Source: Pseudomonas lini
Lineage (GTDB): Bacteria > Pseudomonadota > Gammaproteobacteria > Pseudomonadales > Pseudomonadaceae
NCBI RefSeq assembly: GCF_030812475.1
Contig: NZ_JAUSSR010000014.1
Coordinates: 148,085 to 212,084, forward strand
Direction: 5' to 3'
Length of the DNA stretch: 64,000 bases
Both the position numbers and the translations under genes were made by a program. The first letter of the stretch is position 1. The number at the start of each line of letters is the position of its first letter. Below are positions 26,541 to 36,448 of the stretch, piece by piece. Below the pieces are notes generated by a model. That model had not been told where the DNA came from and ran no database searches. It saw only the letters and a list, made by a program, of their open reading frames with translations.

Positions 26541-27667
26541 TGTACTTGACCGATCAGGTTCAGCACTGCATCCGCAGCCTGGTTGGAGGCATCCAGACGA
26601 AGGGTCCGGTGAATCTGGTCAAAACCGCGGGTCTGCTCTTCGCCACCCTCGATCAGCGGCGACAGGGTCTGGGCCAGCGCTTCGACCGTCGCATCGTCCT
26701 GCAACAGCTCGGGCACCAGCAGGCGCTGGGCCAGCAGGTTCGGCAAGGACACGTACGGGCTTTTCACCATGCGTTTGAGGATCCAGAACGTCAGTGGCGC
26801 CAGGCGGTAGGCAACCACCATCGGCCGCTTGTACAGCAAGGCTTCAAGGGTTGCCGTACCCGAGGCAATCAACACCGCGTCGCAGGCCGCCAGGGCCAGA
26901 TGGGACTTGCCGTCGAGCAGGGTCAGCGGCAGATCGCGACCGGTGAGCAATTCCTCGAGTTGCCTGCGCCGCTCGGGGCTGGCGCAAGGCAGGACGAAGC
27001 GCACGCCAGGGCGCAGGGCCCGCAGACGCTGGGCGGTATCGAGGAACAACGCCCCCAGACGCCCCACCTCGCCACCGCGACTGCCGGGCATCAGTGCGAC
27101 CAGCGGTCCGTCCGGCAGGCCGAGTTCGGCACGTGCGGCGGCGCGATCCGCTTCGAGCGGGATCGCATCGGCCAGGGAGTGCCCGACAAACCGGACCGGC
27201 ACGCCCTTCTCTTCGTAGAATTTCGCTTCGAACGGGAACAGCGTCAGCATCAGGTCGCAACCTTCGCGAATCTTCAGCACCCGCTTCTGTCGCCAGGCCC
27301 AGACCGACGGGCTGACGTAATGCACGGTCTTGATCCCGGCCTGACGTAGCTTGAGCTCGATGTTGAGGGTGAAGTCCGGGGCATCGATGCCGATGAACAC
27401 GTCCGGCTTCTCGGCGATCAGGTCGGCGACCAGCTGCTTGCGGCGCTTGAGCAACTCACGCAAACGGCCCAGCACTTCCACCAGGCCCATCACGGAAAGT
27501 CGTTCCATCGGGAAATACGAGGTCAGGCCTTCTGCCTGCATCAACGGGCCACCGACGCCGATGAACTCCACCGCTGGCTGCCGAGCCTTGAGCGCGCGCA
27601 TCAGACCGGCGCCGAGAATGTCACCGGAAGCCTCACCGGCCACCAGCGCAATACGCAGATTAGCCAT
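26537..27667 (-). CDS. lpxB: Lipid-A-disaccharide synthase
   Basis: 376-residue GT19 glycosyltransferase condensing UDP-2,3-diacylglucosamine with lipid X at the inner membrane. ALVAGEASGDILGAGL at the N-terminus, FIGVGGPLMQAEGL, and SPSVWAWRQKRVLKI are diagnostic. It begins two bases after the lpxA stop codon. Confidence 0.97.
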   Translation of the reverse strand: MANLRIALVAGEASGDILGAGLMRALKARQPAVEFIGVGGPLMQAEGLTSYFPMERLSVMGLVEVLGRLRELLKRRKQLVADLIAEKPDVFIGIDAPDFTLNIELKLRQAGIKTVHYVSPSVWAWRQKRVLKIREGCDLMLTLFPFEAKFYEEKGVPVRFVGHSLADAIPLEADRAAARAELGLPDGPLVALMPGSRGGEVGRLGALFLDTAQRLRALRPGVRFVLPCASPERRRQLEELLTGRDLPLTLLDGKSHLALAACDAVLIASGTATLEALLYKRPMVVAYRLAPLTFWILKRMVKSPYVSLPNLLAQRLLVPELLQDDATVEALAQTLSPLIEGGEEQTRGFDQIHRTLRLDASNQAADAVLNLIGQVQ

Positions 27668-27669
27668 GA

Positions 27670-28446
27670 TTAACGCGTGATGCCGCGGGTCGAAGACTGG
27701 ATGGAATCACGAAATACCGCGACTTCCGGAAACTGCGCCGAAGGTTCGGTCAGTTCGGCGAGCGCCTGCTCGACCGTCAGGCCCTGGCGGTAAACCACCT
27801 TGTAGGCGCGACGCAAGGCGTGGATGGCGTCTTCGCTGAAACCACGACGGCGCATGCCTTCGAAGTTCATGCTCCGGGCTTCGGCCGGGTTGCCGAACAC
27901 CGTGACGTACGCTGGCACGTCCTTGCCAATGGCAGTACCCATGCCGGAAAAGCTGTGGGCGCCGATGTGGCAATACTGGTGAACCAGAGTAAAGCCGGAC
28001 AGGATCGCCCAGTCCTGGACGTGCACATGGCCCGCCAGTGCAGTGTTGTTCACCAGGATGCAGTGGTTGCCGATGACGCTGTCGTGGCCAATGTGGGCGT
28101 AGGCCATGATCAGGTTGTGATCACCCAGGGTCGTTTCCGAACGGTCCTGGACCGTTCCGCGGTGAATGGTCACGCCTTCGCGGATGATGTTGTGGTCACC
28201 GATAACCAGGCGCGTCTCTTCACCTTTGTATTTCAGATCGGGCGTGTCCTCGCCTACCGAAGAAAACTGGTAGATGCGATTGTGCTTACCGATTCGGGTC
28301 GGACCTTTGAGAATCACATGCGGCCCGATCACTGTCCCCTCGCCGATTTCCACACCTGCGCCGATGATCGACCAGGGGCCGACCTCGACGTCGTCGGCCA
28401 GGATGGCCGCCGGATCGATGATTGCGCGAGGGTCAATCAAACTCAT
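27670..28446 (-). CDS. lpxA: UDP-N-acetylglucosamine acyltransferase LpxA
   Basis: 258-residue left-handed beta-helix trimer catalysing the first step of lipid A synthesis. Hexapeptide repeats run through most of the chain. The motif VTIHRGTVQDRSETTLGDHNLIMAYAHIGHD includes the catalytic His region. The ATG overlaps the fabZ stop. Confidence 0.97.
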   Translation of the reverse strand: MSLIDPRAIIDPAAILADDVEVGPWSIIGAGVEIGEGTVIGPHVILKGPTRIGKHNRIYQFSSVGEDTPDLKYKGEETRLVIGDHNIIREGVTIHRGTVQDRSETTLGDHNLIMAYAHIGHDSVIGNHCILVNNTALAGHVHVQDWAILSGFTLVHQYCHIGAHSFSGMGTAIGKDVPAYVTVFGNPAEARSMNFEGMRRRGFSEDAIHALRRAYKVVYRQGLTVEQALAELTEPSAQFPEVAVFRDSIQSSTRGITR

Positions 28447-28883
28447 AGTTTGCGTTCCGCGCAGATGATTTCAGCGGAGCAGACTGGCTTGCCATCGACC
28501 GAAGCCTGGCACTCGAATTTCCAGATCTGGCGCTTGCAGCTCAGGAACTTGGCTTCCAGGATCAACTGGTCGCCCGGCAGGACCGGCTGGCGGAAGCGCA
28601 GCTTGTCGGAGCCGACGAAGTAATAGAGGGTGCCATCGGCCGGTTTCACGTCGAGCATTTTGAAACCAAGGATCCCGGCAGCCTGAGCCATTGCTTCGAT
28701 GATCAACACGCCCGGCATGATTGGATGCGCAGGGAAGTGACCATTGAAGAAAGGTTCGTTGATGCTGACATTCTTGTAGGCGCGAATGCGCTTGCCTTCC
28801 ACATCCAGATCCACGACCCGGTCCACCAGCAGGAACGGGTAACGGTGAGGCAGGTATTCGCGAATCTCGTTGATGTCCATCAT
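28443..28883 (-). CDS. fabZ: 3-hydroxyacyl-ACP dehydratase FabZ
   Basis: 146-residue hot-dog-fold dehydratase of fatty acid elongation. YLPHRYPFLLVDRV includes the catalytic His, and NGHFPAHPIMPGVLIIEAMAQAAGIL includes the catalytic Glu helix. Start taken at MMDINEIREY, the family N-terminus; the upstream in-frame extension has no match. Confidence 0.97.
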   Translation of the reverse strand: MMDINEIREYLPHRYPFLLVDRVVDLDVEGKRIRAYKNVSINEPFFNGHFPAHPIMPGVLIIEAMAQAAGILGFKMLDVKPADGTLYYFVGSDKLRFRQPVLPGDQLILEAKFLSCKRQIWKFECQASVDGKPVCSAEIICAERKL

Positions 28884-28991
28884 TTCGGGGGGAAGCCTAT
28901 GTAAAGATTGGGAACGCGCGACTGACGCGCATTCCTCTAGCAAATCAAGGAGGCCGTCTAGAGGCTGTGCACACTTGATATGGAAATGGTA

Positions 28992-30047
28992 TCAGCCATC
29001 TGATGAAGCATTATCGTCAGGGGTCACTTCCCCCACCCGCTTTTCCAGCTGTCGCAGTCGCCGCGCGATGTCATCGAGTTGACGCAGGCGTGCCGCGCTC
29101 TTGCGCCACTCGGCAGCCGGCTGCATGGCCGTACCGGAAGAATAGGAACCCTTTTCGGTAATCGAATGGGTCACCATGGTCATCCCGGTGATGAAAACGT
29201 TGTCGCAGATTTCGATATGCCCCACCAGCCCGACGCCGCCGGCGAGCATGCAATGCTTGCCGATTTTGCTGCTGCCGGAGATCCCCACGCACGCGGCCAT
29301 GGCGGTGTGATCACCAATCTGCACGTTGTGGGCGATCTGAATCTGATTGTCGAGCTTGACGCCGTTGCCGATGACCGTATCGGCCAATGCACCGCGATCG
29401 ACAGCAGTGTTCACGCCGATCTCTACATCATCGCCGACCAGCACTCCGCCGATCTGCGCGATCTTCTGCCAGACACCCTTCTCGTTGGCAAAACCGAAGC
29501 CCTCCCCACCCAGCACGGCACCGGATTGAATCACCACCCGCTTGCCGATGCGCACGTCGTGATACAGCGTGACCCGCGGGGCCAACCACCCACCTTCACC
29601 AATCTCGCTGCGGGCGCCGATAAAGCAATGGGCGCCGACGGTCACGCCGGCGGCAATGCGGGCCGCGCTTTCGATCACGGCAAAGGCCCCGATACTCGCC
29701 GCCGGATCGACCACCGCATCCGCCGCCACGATTGCCGTCGGGTGAATCCCGGCGACCGCCTTGGGCTTGGGATCGAACAGGTGGGAAATACGGGCGTAGG
29801 CCAGGTACGGATCGGCCACCACCAGTGCATCACCGACAAAACCTTCAGCATCGGCGGCCTTCAGCAACACGGCTGCGGCCCGGCTGTCAGCCAGGTATTT
29901 GCGGTATTGAGGGTTTGCCAGAAAGCTCAACTGAGCTGGGCCAGCCTCTTGCAAAGTGGCTAGCCCAGTAATTTCCTTCTCCGCGTCGCCACTCAGGGTG
30001 GCGCCGAGGAACTCGGCCAGCTGGCCGAGTTTCATGGTCGCTGTCAT
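28992..30047 (-). CDS. lpxD: UDP-3-O-(3-hydroxyacyl)glucosamine N-acyltransferase
   Basis: 351-residue third enzyme of lipid A synthesis. N-terminal uridine-binding domain (LGQLAEFLGATL, LATLQEAGPAQLSFLANPQYRKYL), then hexapeptide beta-helix with the catalytic His region DNQIQIAHNVQIGDHTAMAACVGISGS. It starts two bases after skp. Confidence 0.97.
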   Translation of the reverse strand: MTATMKLGQLAEFLGATLSGDAEKEITGLATLQEAGPAQLSFLANPQYRKYLADSRAAAVLLKAADAEGFVGDALVVADPYLAYARISHLFDPKPKAVAGIHPTAIVAADAVVDPAASIGAFAVIESAARIAAGVTVGAHCFIGARSEIGEGGWLAPRVTLYHDVRIGKRVVIQSGAVLGGEGFGFANEKGVWQKIAQIGGVLVGDDVEIGVNTAVDRGALADTVIGNGVKLDNQIQIAHNVQIGDHTAMAACVGISGSSKIGKHCMLAGGVGLVGHIEICDNVFITGMTMVTHSITEKGSYSSGTAMQPAAEWRKSAARLRQLDDIARRLRQLEKRVGEVTPDDNASSDG

Positions 30048-30049
30048 GA

Positions 30050-30553
30050 TTACTTCAGCTGATTCATGCGCTCGATAACTTGGCGAGTGATGTCGTACTG
30101 AGGCTTGACATCAATCACTGCGCCACGCTCGAAGACCAGGTCAAAAGCACCTTTCTTGATGACTTCTTCAACAGCGCTGTCCAGTTTCGGCTTGAGCTGC
30201 TTGAGCATTTCACGGTCGGCGACGGCTTTGGCTTCGTTCAGTTCCTTGGACTGGAACTGGAAGTCACGGGCCTTTTGCTTGAACTCGAGTTCCAGGCGTT
30301 CACGCTCGCCTTGCTGCATCTTGTCGCCGCCCGCCATCAGACGATCCTGAATGCCTTTGGCACTGCTTTCCAGGGTCTTGAGCTTGGTCAGCTGAGGGCC
30401 GAATTTTTTCTCTGCATCCACCGCGTATTTCTTTGCTGCGTTGGATTCCAGCAGGGCCATCTGATAGTTCAGAACGGCAATTTTCATGTCGGCAAAAGCC
30501 GGACCTGCTACCAGTACGGTCGCCAGGAGAACCAATTGAGTCAACTTACGCAC
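30050..30553 (-). CDS. skp: Periplasmic chaperone Skp/OmpH
   Basis: 167 residues. Signal peptide MRKLTQLVLLATVLVAGPAFA, then long amphipathic coiled-coil arms typical of Skp, which carries unfolded outer-membrane proteins across the periplasm. It lies between bamA and lpxD as in most gamma-proteobacteria. Confidence 0.95.
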   Translation of the reverse strand: MRKLTQLVLLATVLVAGPAFADMKIAVLNYQMALLESNAAKKYAVDAEKKFGPQLTKLKTLESSAKGIQDRLMAGGDKMQQGERERLELEFKQKARDFQFQSKELNEAKAVADREMLKQLKPKLDSAVEEVIKKGAFDLVFERGAVIDVKPQYDITRQVIERMNQLK

Positions 30554-30598
30554 GATGCACTCCTACAAAATCCATTGTCGTTATCTTGGGTCAGACGC

Positions 30599-32974
30599 TT
30601 AGAACGTCTGGCCGAGGGAGAATTGGAACACTTGAGTCTCAGCGTCATCAGGTTTCTTGACCGGCATGGCCAACGCGAAACTCAGCGGACCCAGCGCGGT
30701 GACCCAGGTCACGCCGACACCGACGGAACTGGCCATGTTGCTCAGACTGATGTCGTTGCACTTGGTATTGGACGACGAACCGTTGGCGTTGGTGGTGTCT
30801 TCACACTTCGAGTCGAAGACGTTACCCACATCCCAGAATACCGAAGTACGCAGGGAACGCTGATCCTTGACGAACGGCAGAGGGAACAGAAGCTCCACAC
30901 CACCCTGGATCAGGACGTTGCCACCAAACGGCAGCGGATCCTGGTCCGGATCGGCCAACGTACCCGGGTTCGTACCACGACTAGGCGTACTGCGCGGACC
31001 CAGGGTGCTGTCCTTGAAGCCACGAACCGAGTTGAAACCACCAGCATAGTAGTTTTCATAGAATGGCAAGCCATCGGTCGAACCGTAACCGTCGCCATAA
31101 CCCAATTCGGTGTGCAGGCGCATGGTGTAGTTTTCGCTCAATGGCTGGAACACCTGGCCACGGTAATCGAGCTTGAAGAACGACAGGTCGCTGCCAGGGG
31201 TGGTGGTTTCCAGTACCAGGCTCTGGGAACGGCCACGGGTGGCGAGTACGCCCTTGTTCAGGGTGGACTCGGACCAGCCGGCGGAGGCCTTGAAGTTCAG
31301 GTAGTTGTCGCCTTCCTTGTTCACGAAGTCGAAGATCTCGTCAACGGTGTAGACGCCGGTCTTGATCTTGTCTTGTTGCGCAGTCAGGCCGAAGGTCAGG
31401 CGCGAAGTCTCGCTGATCGGGTAGCCGACGCTCACGCCAGCACCCAGGCTGTCCACGGCATAGCTGGCCACGTCGACGTCGAGATCGTCGTAGTCGGTGG
31501 TGCGATAGAACGCGTTGTAACCCAGGCTCACGCCATCGGCAGTCCAGTACGGGTCGACATAACCGAAGTTATAGCGGCTCTGGTATTCACTGCGGGTCAA
31601 ACCGACGCTGACCTTGTTACCGGTACCCAGGAAGTTGTTCTGGGTGATCGAACCACCGAGGATCAGACCGGCGCTCTGCGCGAAACCGACGCTGGCGGTA
31701 ATCGAACCGGAAGCCTGTTCTTCGACGCTGTAGTTCACATCGACCTGGTCATCGACGCCCGGCACGGCCGGCGTTTCGACGTTGACTTCCTTGAAGAAGC
31801 CCAGGCGCTCGAGGCGGGTCTTGGATTGGTCGATCAGGTAGGTCGAAGCCCAGCCGCCTTCCATCTGACGCATTTCACGGCGCAGCACTTCGTCTTCGGA
31901 CTTGGTGTTGCCACGGAAGTTGATGCGGTTGACGTAGGCACGCTTGCCCGGATCGACGGCGAACGTGATGTCTACCGTGTGATCGTCATCGTGAGGCTGA
32001 GGCACGCCGTTGACGTTGGCGAAGGTGTAACCCTCGTTACCCAGGCGGCGGGTGATCAGTTCCGACGTGGTGGTCATCAGCTTGCGCGAGAACACCTGGC
32101 CTTTCTGCACCAGCAACAGGGACTTGACCTGGTCTTCAGGGACTTTCAGGTCGCCGCTGAGCTTGACGTCGCGAACGGTGTACTTCTCGCCTTCGTTGAC
32201 GTTGACGGTGATATAGACGTGCTTCTTGTCCGGGGTGATGGACACCTGGGTCGAGGCGATATCCATGTTGATATAGCCACGGTCCAGATAATAGGAACGC
32301 AGACGCTCCAGGTCGCCGGACAGTTTTTCGCGGGCGTACTTGTCGTCGTTCTTGAAGAACGACAACCAGTTGCTGGTCTTGAGTTCGAACAGGTCGATCA
32401 GGTCTTCGTCGGCAAAAACCGTGTTGCCCACCACGTTGATGTGCTGGATAGCCGCGACGGTGCCTTCGTTGATGTTGACCTTCAGCGCAACGCGGTTACG
32501 CGGCTGCGGCACCACTTCGGTGTCGACGGAGGCCGAGTAGCGACCCTGGGCGACGTACTGGCGCTGCAGTTCGTTACGTACACCTTCAAGAGTGGCGCGC
32601 TGGAAGATCTCGCCTTCGGCCAGACCGGATTGCTTGAGGCCCTTCATCAGGTCTTCAGTGGAGATCGCCTTGTTACCTTCGATCTCGATACTGGCAACCG
32701 AAGGACGCTCGACTACAGTAATGACCAGGACGTTGCCGTCACGGCCCAACTGGATATCCTGGAAGAAACCGGTTTTAAATAATGCACGAGTGGATTCCAC
32801 CAGGCGACGATCGTCCGCCTGTTCACCGACGTTCAACGGCAAGGCACCAAAGACACTACCCGCGGAGACCCGCTGGAGGCCATTGACGCGAATATCAGAG
32901 ATGGTGAAGGACTCGGCGTGAACTTCGGCGATCATCAATACGGAGAGAACCGCAGTTAGCAGCAGACGTTTCAT
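30599..32974 (-). CDS. bamA: Outer membrane assembly factor BamA
   Basis: 791-residue Omp85 protein, the core of the BAM complex. Signal peptide ending VHAES, five POTRA domains (about residues 22-420, starting FTISDIRVNGLQRVSAGSVF) and a 16-strand C-terminal barrel ending in Phe (FQFSLGQTF). Start at MKRLLLTAVLSV, with an AGGAC site upstream. Confidence 0.98.
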   Translation of the reverse strand: MKRLLLTAVLSVLMIAEVHAESFTISDIRVNGLQRVSAGSVFGALPLNVGEQADDRRLVESTRALFKTGFFQDIQLGRDGNVLVITVVERPSVASIEIEGNKAISTEDLMKGLKQSGLAEGEIFQRATLEGVRNELQRQYVAQGRYSASVDTEVVPQPRNRVALKVNINEGTVAAIQHINVVGNTVFADEDLIDLFELKTSNWLSFFKNDDKYAREKLSGDLERLRSYYLDRGYINMDIASTQVSITPDKKHVYITVNVNEGEKYTVRDVKLSGDLKVPEDQVKSLLLVQKGQVFSRKLMTTTSELITRRLGNEGYTFANVNGVPQPHDDDHTVDITFAVDPGKRAYVNRINFRGNTKSEDEVLRREMRQMEGGWASTYLIDQSKTRLERLGFFKEVNVETPAVPGVDDQVDVNYSVEEQASGSITASVGFAQSAGLILGGSITQNNFLGTGNKVSVGLTRSEYQSRYNFGYVDPYWTADGVSLGYNAFYRTTDYDDLDVDVASYAVDSLGAGVSVGYPISETSRLTFGLTAQQDKIKTGVYTVDEIFDFVNKEGDNYLNFKASAGWSESTLNKGVLATRGRSQSLVLETTTPGSDLSFFKLDYRGQVFQPLSENYTMRLHTELGYGDGYGSTDGLPFYENYYAGGFNSVRGFKDSTLGPRSTPSRGTNPGTLADPDQDPLPFGGNVLIQGGVELLFPLPFVKDQRSLRTSVFWDVGNVFDSKCEDTTNANGSSSNTKCNDISLSNMASSVGVGVTWVTALGPLSFALAMPVKKPDDAETQVFQFSLGQTF

Positions 32975-32999
32975 GAAGTCCTTTCTTATTCCAACTGGC

Positions 33000-33028
33000 A
33001 ATAAACAAACTGCCGCAAAATGCGGCAG
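33000..33028 (-). terminator. Intercistronic hairpin between rseP and bamA
   Basis: CTGCCGC-ATTTT-GCGGCAG followed by a T-rich tail (TTTGTTTATT) in the direction of transcription. A possible attenuator or transcript end within the otherwise continuous operon. Confidence 0.65.
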
Positions 33029-33048
33029 ATTCGCAATTCAGCGAAGCG

Positions 33049-34401
33049 TTACAGTCGACCCAGATCATTGACCAGAGCAAGCAACATCACCCCGACCACC
33101 AAACTGATACCGATCTGTATCCCCCAACCCTGCACCCGATCCGACAAGGGGCGACCACGCACCCACTCGATCAGATAAAACAACAGATGCCCCCCATCCA
33201 GTACCGGAATAGGCAACAAATTCAGAACACCCAGGCTAATACTCAGATAAGCAAGGAAATTCAGGAAATCAGCGACACCCGACTGGGCAGAAGCGCCCGC
33301 CACTTTAGCAATGGTTATCGGTCCACTCAAGTTTTTTACCGAGAGCTCGCCGAACAACATTTTCTTGAGCGAATCCAGGGTCAGCACACTCATGGTCCAG
33401 GTGCGTCGAGCACCCTCCCCGATTGCTGCCACCGGACCGTAACTGACCTCCCGAATCATCTCGGGCGGCCAATCGACTGCTTTTACCCCGGCGCCCAGAT
33501 AACCACTGGGTGCCTTCTTCTCGCCACGCGCCGCCAGTGTCACCGGGACGTCGAGCTGAGCAGTGTCGCGCTCGATGCGCAGGACGATTTTACTGTCGGG
33601 GCGCAGGCGGACGATATCGACCACTTGCTGCCAGTCATCCAGAGCCTTGCCGTCCAGGGCGAGCAATCGATCACCGGTCTTCAGGCCGGCAGCCTGGGCC
33701 GGGCCTTTTGGATCGAGTTCGGCCAGCACCGGTGGCAGGGCCGGACGCCAGGGACGAATACCCAGCGAGCGAATCGGGTCCGGCTCATCGGCCCCCTTGA
33801 GCCATTTGTCCAGCACCAGCTCCCGAGGCGACTCCGCCGTGGAGTCCTGTTCGCGCACCAGCAACTGCAGGGCACCGCTCTCGCCCAGGCGACGCACCAG
33901 CTGCAGATTGACCGCCGCCCAGCCCGAAGTGGGCTCGCCATCGATGGCAATGATTTCCTGACCGGCGCTCAGACCTGCCTTGGCGGCGATACTGCCGGAC
34001 TCGACGGCACCGATGACAGGTCGTATCTGCTCGCTGCCGAGCATGGCGACGACCCAGAAAAAAAACATCGCCAGGAAAAAGTTGGCGATCGGACCGGCCG
34101 CGACGATTGCGATGCGCTGACGGACGGATTTGCGATTGAAGGATTGCCCGACCTGATCGGCAGGTACTTCGCCCTCGCGCTCATCCAGCATTTTCACATA
34201 GCCGCCCAGGGGGATGGCGGCGACCACGAACTCAGTGCCTTGCTTGTCGTGCCAGCGCAGCAGCGGCATGCCGAAGCCCACGGAAAAACGCAGCACCTTG
34301 ACCCCACAGCGACGTGCGACCCAGAAATGGCCGAACTCGTGGAAGGTGACCAGCACACCCAAGGCTATCAGGGTGCCGACAATCATATAGAGCGCGCTCA
34401 T
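33049..34401 (-). CDS. rseP: Site-2 intramembrane protease RseP
   Basis: 450-residue inner-membrane zinc protease (MucP in Pseudomonas) that makes the second cut in the anti-sigma factor controlling the envelope-stress sigma factor. The HEFGH motif is at residues 21-25, two PDZ domains span the periplasmic middle, and the third zinc ligand motif is in PIPVLDGGHLL. Transmembrane segments lie at both ends. Confidence 0.97.
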   Translation of the reverse strand: MSALYMIVGTLIALGVLVTFHEFGHFWVARRCGVKVLRFSVGFGMPLLRWHDKQGTEFVVAAIPLGGYVKMLDEREGEVPADQVGQSFNRKSVRQRIAIVAAGPIANFFLAMFFFWVVAMLGSEQIRPVIGAVESGSIAAKAGLSAGQEIIAIDGEPTSGWAAVNLQLVRRLGESGALQLLVREQDSTAESPRELVLDKWLKGADEPDPIRSLGIRPWRPALPPVLAELDPKGPAQAAGLKTGDRLLALDGKALDDWQQVVDIVRLRPDSKIVLRIERDTAQLDVPVTLAARGEKKAPSGYLGAGVKAVDWPPEMIREVSYGPVAAIGEGARRTWTMSVLTLDSLKKMLFGELSVKNLSGPITIAKVAGASAQSGVADFLNFLAYLSISLGVLNLLPIPVLDGGHLLFYLIEWVRGRPLSDRVQGWGIQIGISLVVGVMLLALVNDLGRL

Positions 34402-34454
34402 CTACTTTCTCCGCAATCCTGTTCGTTGCTGCATGGGCCGACGTATTGCAGCAC

Positions 34455-35645
34455 TTACCGCCCGTGACGACTCAACCATTGCCCGGCCAGCACACGGGCC
34501 TTGGTGTCCGCCGTGAACACAGCGTCGAGATCGTCCACCGCAACCACCGGCTCGAGATTCAACACTTCCTCGATGATACTCGCGATTTCCGGGTAACGAA
34601 CCCGTCCGTCGAGAAAGGCCGCGACTGCCACCTCATTCGCCGCATTGAGCATGGCCGGCGCACTGTTACCCGCTTCCGCCGCCTGGCGCGCAAGGCGCAG
34701 GCAAGGGAAGCGATCTTCATCGGGCGCCTGGAAATCCAGGCGCGCGATCGCAAACAGATCCAGCGGCGGTACGCCCGAGTCGATCCGCTCTGGCCAGGCC
34801 AGCGCATTGGCGATGGGCGTGCGCATGTCCGGATTGCCCAGTTGGGCCAGCACCGAACCATCGATGTAATCGACCAACGAATGAATCACACTCTGCGGGT
34901 GAATCACCACCTCGACCTGGGATGGTTTGGCATCGAACAGCCAGCAGGCTTCGATCAACTCGAGCCCCTTGTTCATCATGCTGGCCGAATCCACTGAAAT
35001 CTTGCGCCCCATGGACCAGTTGGGATGAGCACACGCCTGATCAGGGGTAACATGCACCAGTTCAGCCATCGGTGTCTGTCGGAACGGACCACCCGAGGCT
35101 GTAAGTAAAATCCGACGCACACCGACGGCCCCCAGACCACGGGCAAAATCCCCTGGCATGCACTGGAAAATCGCGTTGTGCTCACTGTCGATCGGCAGCA
35201 GCACCGAACCGCTTTTACGCACGGCCTGCATGAACAGCGCACCGGACATCACCAGCGCTTCTTTGTTGGCCAGGAGGATTTTCTTGCCGGCTTCGACCGC
35301 CGCCAGGGTCGGACGCAAGCCCGCCGCGCCGACGATAGCCGCCATCACGGCATCGACTTCAGGGTCGGCCGCCACCTGGCACAACCCCTCCTCCCCAACC
35401 AGCACGCGGGTCGACAGGCCAGCCGCATGCAAATCGTCCTGCAAGCCTCGCGCAGCGCTCGCCTCGGGCACCACGGCAAACCGCGGCGCATGACGCACGC
35501 ACAGCGCCCGCAACTCGCTCAAGCGGGTGAAGCCGCTCAAGGCAAATACCTGGTAACGCTCAGGGTGACGCGCGATGACATCGAGGGTGCTCAAGCCTAT
35601 CGAGCCGGTCGCGCCCAGCACGGTAATCTGCTGAGGGCGGCTCAC
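34455..35645 (-). CDS. dxr: 1-deoxy-D-xylulose 5-phosphate reductoisomerase
   Basis: 396-residue NADPH enzyme making 2-C-methylerythritol 4-phosphate. ITVLGATGSIGLSTLDVI is the NADPH-binding start, LLANKEALVMSG and the substrate-loop region LPIDSEHNAIFQC follow. I chose the GTG at 35643-35645, which overlaps the cdsA stop (GTGA) and gives the conserved VSRPQQITVLG N-terminus; an ATG five codons upstream is possible. Confidence 0.96.
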   Translation of the reverse strand: MSRPQQITVLGATGSIGLSTLDVIARHPERYQVFALSGFTRLSELRALCVRHAPRFAVVPEASAARGLQDDLHAAGLSTRVLVGEEGLCQVAADPEVDAVMAAIVGAAGLRPTLAAVEAGKKILLANKEALVMSGALFMQAVRKSGSVLLPIDSEHNAIFQCMPGDFARGLGAVGVRRILLTASGGPFRQTPMAELVHVTPDQACAHPNWSMGRKISVDSASMMNKGLELIEACWLFDAKPSQVEVVIHPQSVIHSLVDYIDGSVLAQLGNPDMRTPIANALAWPERIDSGVPPLDLFAIARLDFQAPDEDRFPCLRLARQAAEAGNSAPAMLNAANEVAVAAFLDGRVRYPEIASIIEEVLNLEPVVAVDDLDAVFTADTKARVLAGQWLSRHGR

Positions 35646-36448
35646 GATGCGGCCATCCACAGCAACACGGCAAACACTGGAATCGCCGCCGTAAGGCTGT
35701 CGATGCGATCGAGCACACCACCGTGACCCGGCAGCAGGTTGCTGCTGTCCTTGATCCCGGATTGACGCTTGAACATGCTTTCGGTGAGGTCACCCACCAC
35801 CGAGATAAACACGATCACCGCGGCGCAGATCAGACCGATCAGCATTTGCGCGAAACTCCAGTCGCGAACGATCCCGACGATTGCCGTGATCACCAGGCTC
35901 GCCGCCAACCCGCCATACACGCCTTCCCAGCTTTTGCCGGGACTGACCTGGGGGGCCAGCTTGCGCTTGCCGAACGCGCGACCGGAAAAGTAAGCACCGA
36001 TATCGGCGCCCCAGACCAGCACCATCACCGCCATGATCAGCCAGTTACCCAGGGGTTGCTGCTTGATCTGGACCAGACCTTGCCAGGCCGGCAACAGAAC
36101 CAGCAGACCGATGGTCAGCTTGCAGGCGGCGCTGGCCCAATGCTGGCTGGAGCGCGGGTAGGTCAGTACCAGCCAGGTCGCAACCCCCCACCAGAGCACC
36201 GAAGCGCCCAACACCCACGGCGCCAGCCCCGGCACGATGTACATGACAAACAACATCAACGCGACCACCACCGCATAGGCGATGCGGATCGGCTGCTCGA
36301 CGAAACCCGCCAGGCGCGCCCATTCCCAGGCCCCCAGGGTCACGACCAGCCCGATGAACAGCGCAAACCCGAAGCCTTCGAGCAGGAAAAACCCGCACAA
36401 CGCGATCGGTAGCAGGATCAGTGCAGTGATGATTCGTTGTTTAAGCAT
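35642..36448 (-). CDS. cdsA: Phosphatidate cytidylyltransferase
   Basis: 268-residue polytopic inner-membrane enzyme making CDP-diacylglycerol. Multiple hydrophobic segments and the C-terminal signature SVVGDLTESMFKRQSGIKDSSNLLPGHGGVLDRIDSL. Stop and start overlap with dxr and uppS respectively. Confidence 0.97.
   Translation of the reverse strand: MLKQRIITALILLPIALCGFFLLEGFGFALFIGLVVTLGAWEWARLAGFVEQPIRIAYAVVVALMLFVMYIVPGLAPWVLGASVLWWGVATWLVLTYPRSSQHWASAACKLTIGLLVLLPAWQGLVQIKQQPLGNWLIMAVMVLVWGADIGAYFSGRAFGKRKLAPQVSPGKSWEGVYGGLAASLVITAIVGIVRDWSFAQMLIGLICAAVIVFISVVGDLTESMFKRQSGIKDSSNLLPGHGGVLDRIDSLTAAIPVFAVLLWMAAS

Noticed and set aside
30080..32782. A 900-codon open frame opposite skp and bamA
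   Set aside because: Antisense shadow of high-GC coding DNA; His/Val/Asp-rich with no domain pattern.
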